64,000 nt of DNA from the NCBI GenBank assembly GCA_029261835.1, contig JAJDAO010000056.1:1-64000 (forward strand), written 5' to 3'. Each line of letters begins with the position of its first letter. Position 1 is the stretch's first letter. Position numbers and translations under genes: made by a program. This DNA is from Deltaproteobacteria bacterium. Lineage in GTDB: Bacteria; Myxococcota_A; UBA9160; UBA4427. Shown in pieces: positions 62,543-64,000 of this stretch. A model generated the notes under the pieces. That model searched no databases and was not told where the DNA came from. It saw nothing but the letters and a program-made list of their open reading frames with translations.

Positions 62543-62570
62543 TTGACTAATCAATGTCCGCAGCTATACG
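62543..62570 (+). promoter_or_regulatory. Sigma70-like promoter of the integrase operon
   Basis: TTGACT (62543-62548) and TATACG (62565-62570) with a 16-bp spacer. The -35 overlaps the inverted repeat TTGACTAATCAA. The expected start point lies within a few bases of the ATG at 62579, so the mRNA would be leaderless or nearly so. Confidence 0.6.
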
Positions 62571-62578
62571 GTAGCGCC

Positions 62579-62788
62579 ATGACGGCACGGAAGAAGACAA
62601 GCGGACGAGGTGGAGCACGACCGGGAGCAGGCAGAAAGCCGCTCTTCAACGATCCAGCAAGGTTGACTTTCGACCTTGAGAGACGTGATGCGGACACCCT
62701 CAGAGACCTTGCAGAGCGTCGTGGTGTTTCGGTTGGCCAGCTACTCAGAGACGCCGTGACGGCGCTTCTGCGGCGCCAGAGGAGATGA
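62579..62788 (+). CDS. Ribbon-helix-helix-like small protein
   Basis: A 69-residue basic protein. Its N-terminus TSGRGGARPGAGRKPLFNDP is like that of the protein at 52162-52413, followed by RLTFDLERRDADTLRDLA and VSVGQLLRDAVTALL, a ribbon-helix-helix outline. It has no ribosome site but a promoter ends a few bases before the ATG. It directly precedes the integrase gene and may repress it, possibly through the TTGACTAATCAA dyad. Confidence 0.7.
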   Translation: MTARKKTSGRGGARPGAGRKPLFNDPARLTFDLERRDADTLRDLAERRGVSVGQLLRDAVTALLRRQRR

Positions 62789-62789
62789 T

Positions 62790-64000
62790 ATGGCGGCCAA
62801 GGTGAAGTTTGAACGGGGTGCGTGGTGGGTGTTTACGCACCATCGAGGCAGGCGGAAGAAGAACCGCGTTGGGCCGACGAAGGCCGACAAGAGGCGGGCG
62901 GAGAAGATCGCCGAGCAGGTCAACGCGGCGATTGCCCTCGGCCAGTACGGCACGACCACGAACAAGGGAGAGCGCCCCCTGCCTTGCGACGCTGAGCTGC
63001 GGAAGTGGCACCGCACCTATGCCCCTACCATGAAGGCCACCTATGCGACCCTCACCCAGGGCCTGATCGATAACCACCTGGCACCGCACTTCGGTTCCTC
63101 GGACATGCGCAAGATTCGAGAGGCAGACCTGCTGGCTTTCGTTCAGAAGATGCAGGACGCGGGCCGAGCACCAGGAACCATCCGAAACGCTCTGTCGGCT
63201 CTCCGGCGAGTGTTCAGCCTTCTGGTTCGTGATGGGCAGTTGACGGCCAATCCGGCAGCCGGGATCGGTTCACTGATGGCACGCGTAGAGCGAGCAACTG
63301 TGGCAGAGACCGCCGAGGTGCAGTCCTGGAGCCGGACCGAAGTCGAAACGCTGCTGCGCATCTCCCGCGAGTCGGAGCCGCGCTTTTCTCCCTTCCTGGC
63401 TCTGCTGCTCGGAACCGGGATGAGGCGGGGTGAGGCGTTGGGTCTCCAGTGGACTGACATTGACCTCGGAGGCAGCGTTCTGACGGTCCGCCGCTCCATC
63501 ACGACCGCCGGCCTCAGCACACCCAAGAGCGGAAAGCCTCGGCGCGTTGCGCTACCCGCCTCGCTCGCCGAGATGCTCTTCGACCTGCTCGCTGACCGCC
63601 GCCGCGAGTGCTTGGCGAGGGGCTGGCCCGAGGTCCCGGAGTGGGTGTTCTGCTCCGAGGTGGGAACCGCATGGGGAGTCCGGAACGTGAGCCGCATATG
63701 GTATCGAGTCCGTCGCCGTGCACAGAAGCAAGGAGTCAGACCCTTGCGGCTCCACGACGCCCGCCACACCTACGCCAGCTTGGCTCTCCACGCCGGAAAG
63801 AGCGTGAAGTGGCTGGCCGACCAACTGGGCCACTCCAACCCCGCACTCACGCTCCAGATCTACGCGCACGTGGTTCCCGATGAGGAGACCGACCTTGGCT
63901 TCGCGAACTTTGACGTCCCCGGACGGCCCTATACGGCCCCCAACTCTGATGCGCACCCCGAAGCAGAAAGCGCCAGCAGCCTAAGTGACCACCAGCGCTT
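62790..64000 (+). CDS. Tyrosine recombinase (integrase) of element B, 3' end outside the window
   Basis: An integrase of at least 403 residues, open to the end of the window. The N-terminal arm-binding part begins MAAKVKFERGAWWVFTHHRG, and a core-binding domain follows at about 75-165 (WHRTYAPTMKATYATLTQGL). The catalytic domain has GTGMRRGEALGL, LHDARHTYAS and QLGHSNPALTLQIYAH, giving Arg, His-x-x-Arg, His and Tyr. The ATG at 62790 follows AGAGGAG and lies one base after the stop of the small ribbon-helix-helix gene. It should catalyse insertion into the tRNA-Gly 3' end and recognise the ACGGCCC arm sites. Confidence 0.9.
   Translation, partial: MAAKVKFERGAWWVFTHHRGRRKKNRVGPTKADKRRAEKIAEQVNAAIALGQYGTTTNKGERPLPCDAELRKWHRTYAPTMKATYATLTQGLIDNHLAPHFGSSDMRKIREADLLAFVQKMQDAGRAPGTIRNALSALRRVFSLLVRDGQLTANPAAGIGSLMARVERATVAETAEVQSWSRTEVETLLRISRESEPRFSPFLALLLGTGMRRGEALGLQWTDIDLGGSVLTVRRSITTAGLSTPKSGKPRRVALPASLAEMLFDLLADRRRECLARGWPEVPEWVFCSEVGTAWGVRNVSRIWYRVRRRAQKQGVRPLRLHDARHTYASLALHAGKSVKWLADQLGHSNPALTLQIYAHVVPDEETDLGFANFDVPGRPYTAPNSDAHPEAESASSLSDHQR
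63922..63940. repeat. Right integrase arm sites of element B
   Basis: GACGGCCCT at 63922 and TACGGCCCC at 63932, 10 bases apart, inside the 3' end of the integrase gene. They match the left arm sites of element B at 50931-50968 and sit in the same place as the right arm sites of element A. Confidence 0.65.

Larger units (their letters stand above)
50802..64000. mobile_element. Integrative element B in tRNA-Gly (right end outside the window)
   Basis: At least 13.2 kb from att copy 2 to the window end. It carries a restriction-modification locus with Vsr, HEPN-like and PIN genes, two AlpA-like helix-turn-helix proteins, a primase-helicase and an integrase next to the right border. Arm sites of the ACGGCCC form occur at both ends. 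The layout resembles phage satellites or small integrative islands that carry defence genes. The third tRNA copy is expected a few bases past 64000. Confidence 0.78.

Noticed and set aside
62400..62552. 50-codon open frame before the integrase operon
   Set aside because: No convincing ribosome site or homology; kept only as a possibility.

Overview
The window is GC-rich, gene-dense bacterial chromosome from a Gram-negative organism: an outer-membrane beta-barrel protein, a PEP-CTERM protein, an Lgt-type enzyme and several envelope proteins with signal peptides are present. The mix of a FadH-type reductase, a fused Gld-type ABC exporter, corrinoid/UroD genes, MEDS and PAS kinases, a glycyl-radical enzyme and a long repeat protein ending in a CGLG-type tail fits an environmental deltaproteobacterial-grade lineage (Myxococcota, Desulfobacterota or Binatota). 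No rRNA or complete tRNA is present, so this placement is an inference.

Layout. 1-3.1 kb: short-chain dehydrogenase and FadH-like flavoprotein, bounded by a small inverted-repeat element. 3.3-9.6 kb: ABC ATPase, fused permease/GldG protein and DUF4340 protein as an overlapping operon, then a HisD paralogue. 9.8-16.4 kb: a metallo-beta-lactamase/GGDEF fusion and a 1459-residue surface protein of six A/B repeats. 16.5-21.1 kb (minus): PAP2 protein, Lgt-like protein, Cys-rich secreted protein and a sulfatase with an altered active-site motif. 21.8-25.5 kb: MEDS protein coupled to a sensor kinase; membrane-anchored aldo/keto reductase. 25.8-32.9 kb: polytopic membrane protein, then a minus-strand operon of corrinoid protein, UroD-family methyltransferase and a 1151-residue hybrid kinase. 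33.5-38.9 kb: barrel protein, radical SAM protein, MerR regulator with its 19-bp-spacer promoter, SRPBCC protein, PEP-CTERM protein, amidase. 39.2-45.8 kb: five-gene glycyl-radical operon (VOC, lyase/dehydratase, activase, zinc alcohol dehydrogenase, VOC) with a divergent LysR gene.

46.2-64.0 kb is a mobile zone in the 3' end of a tRNA-Gly gene. Two elements lie in tandem. Element A (about 46.5-50.8 kb) is decayed: truncated integrase, IS110, and IS5 and IS3 remnants, plus an IPTL-CTERM protein. Element B (about 50.8 kb to just beyond the window) has a near-complete integrase, two AlpA-like proteins, a primase-helicase, a cytosine methyltransferase, Vsr and a probable restriction endonuclease with a ribbon-helix-helix partner, and HEPN-like and PIN-domain genes. 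Each element has its own version of integrase arm-site repeats in identical geometry. A fragment of a third, unrelated integrase and the tRNA terminator sit just left of the first att copy.

The two least familiar metabolic/sensory systems are the corrinoid-UroD-hybrid-kinase operon and the glycyl-radical/VOC operon. Both have intact catalytic motifs but no identifiable substrate from sequence alone.
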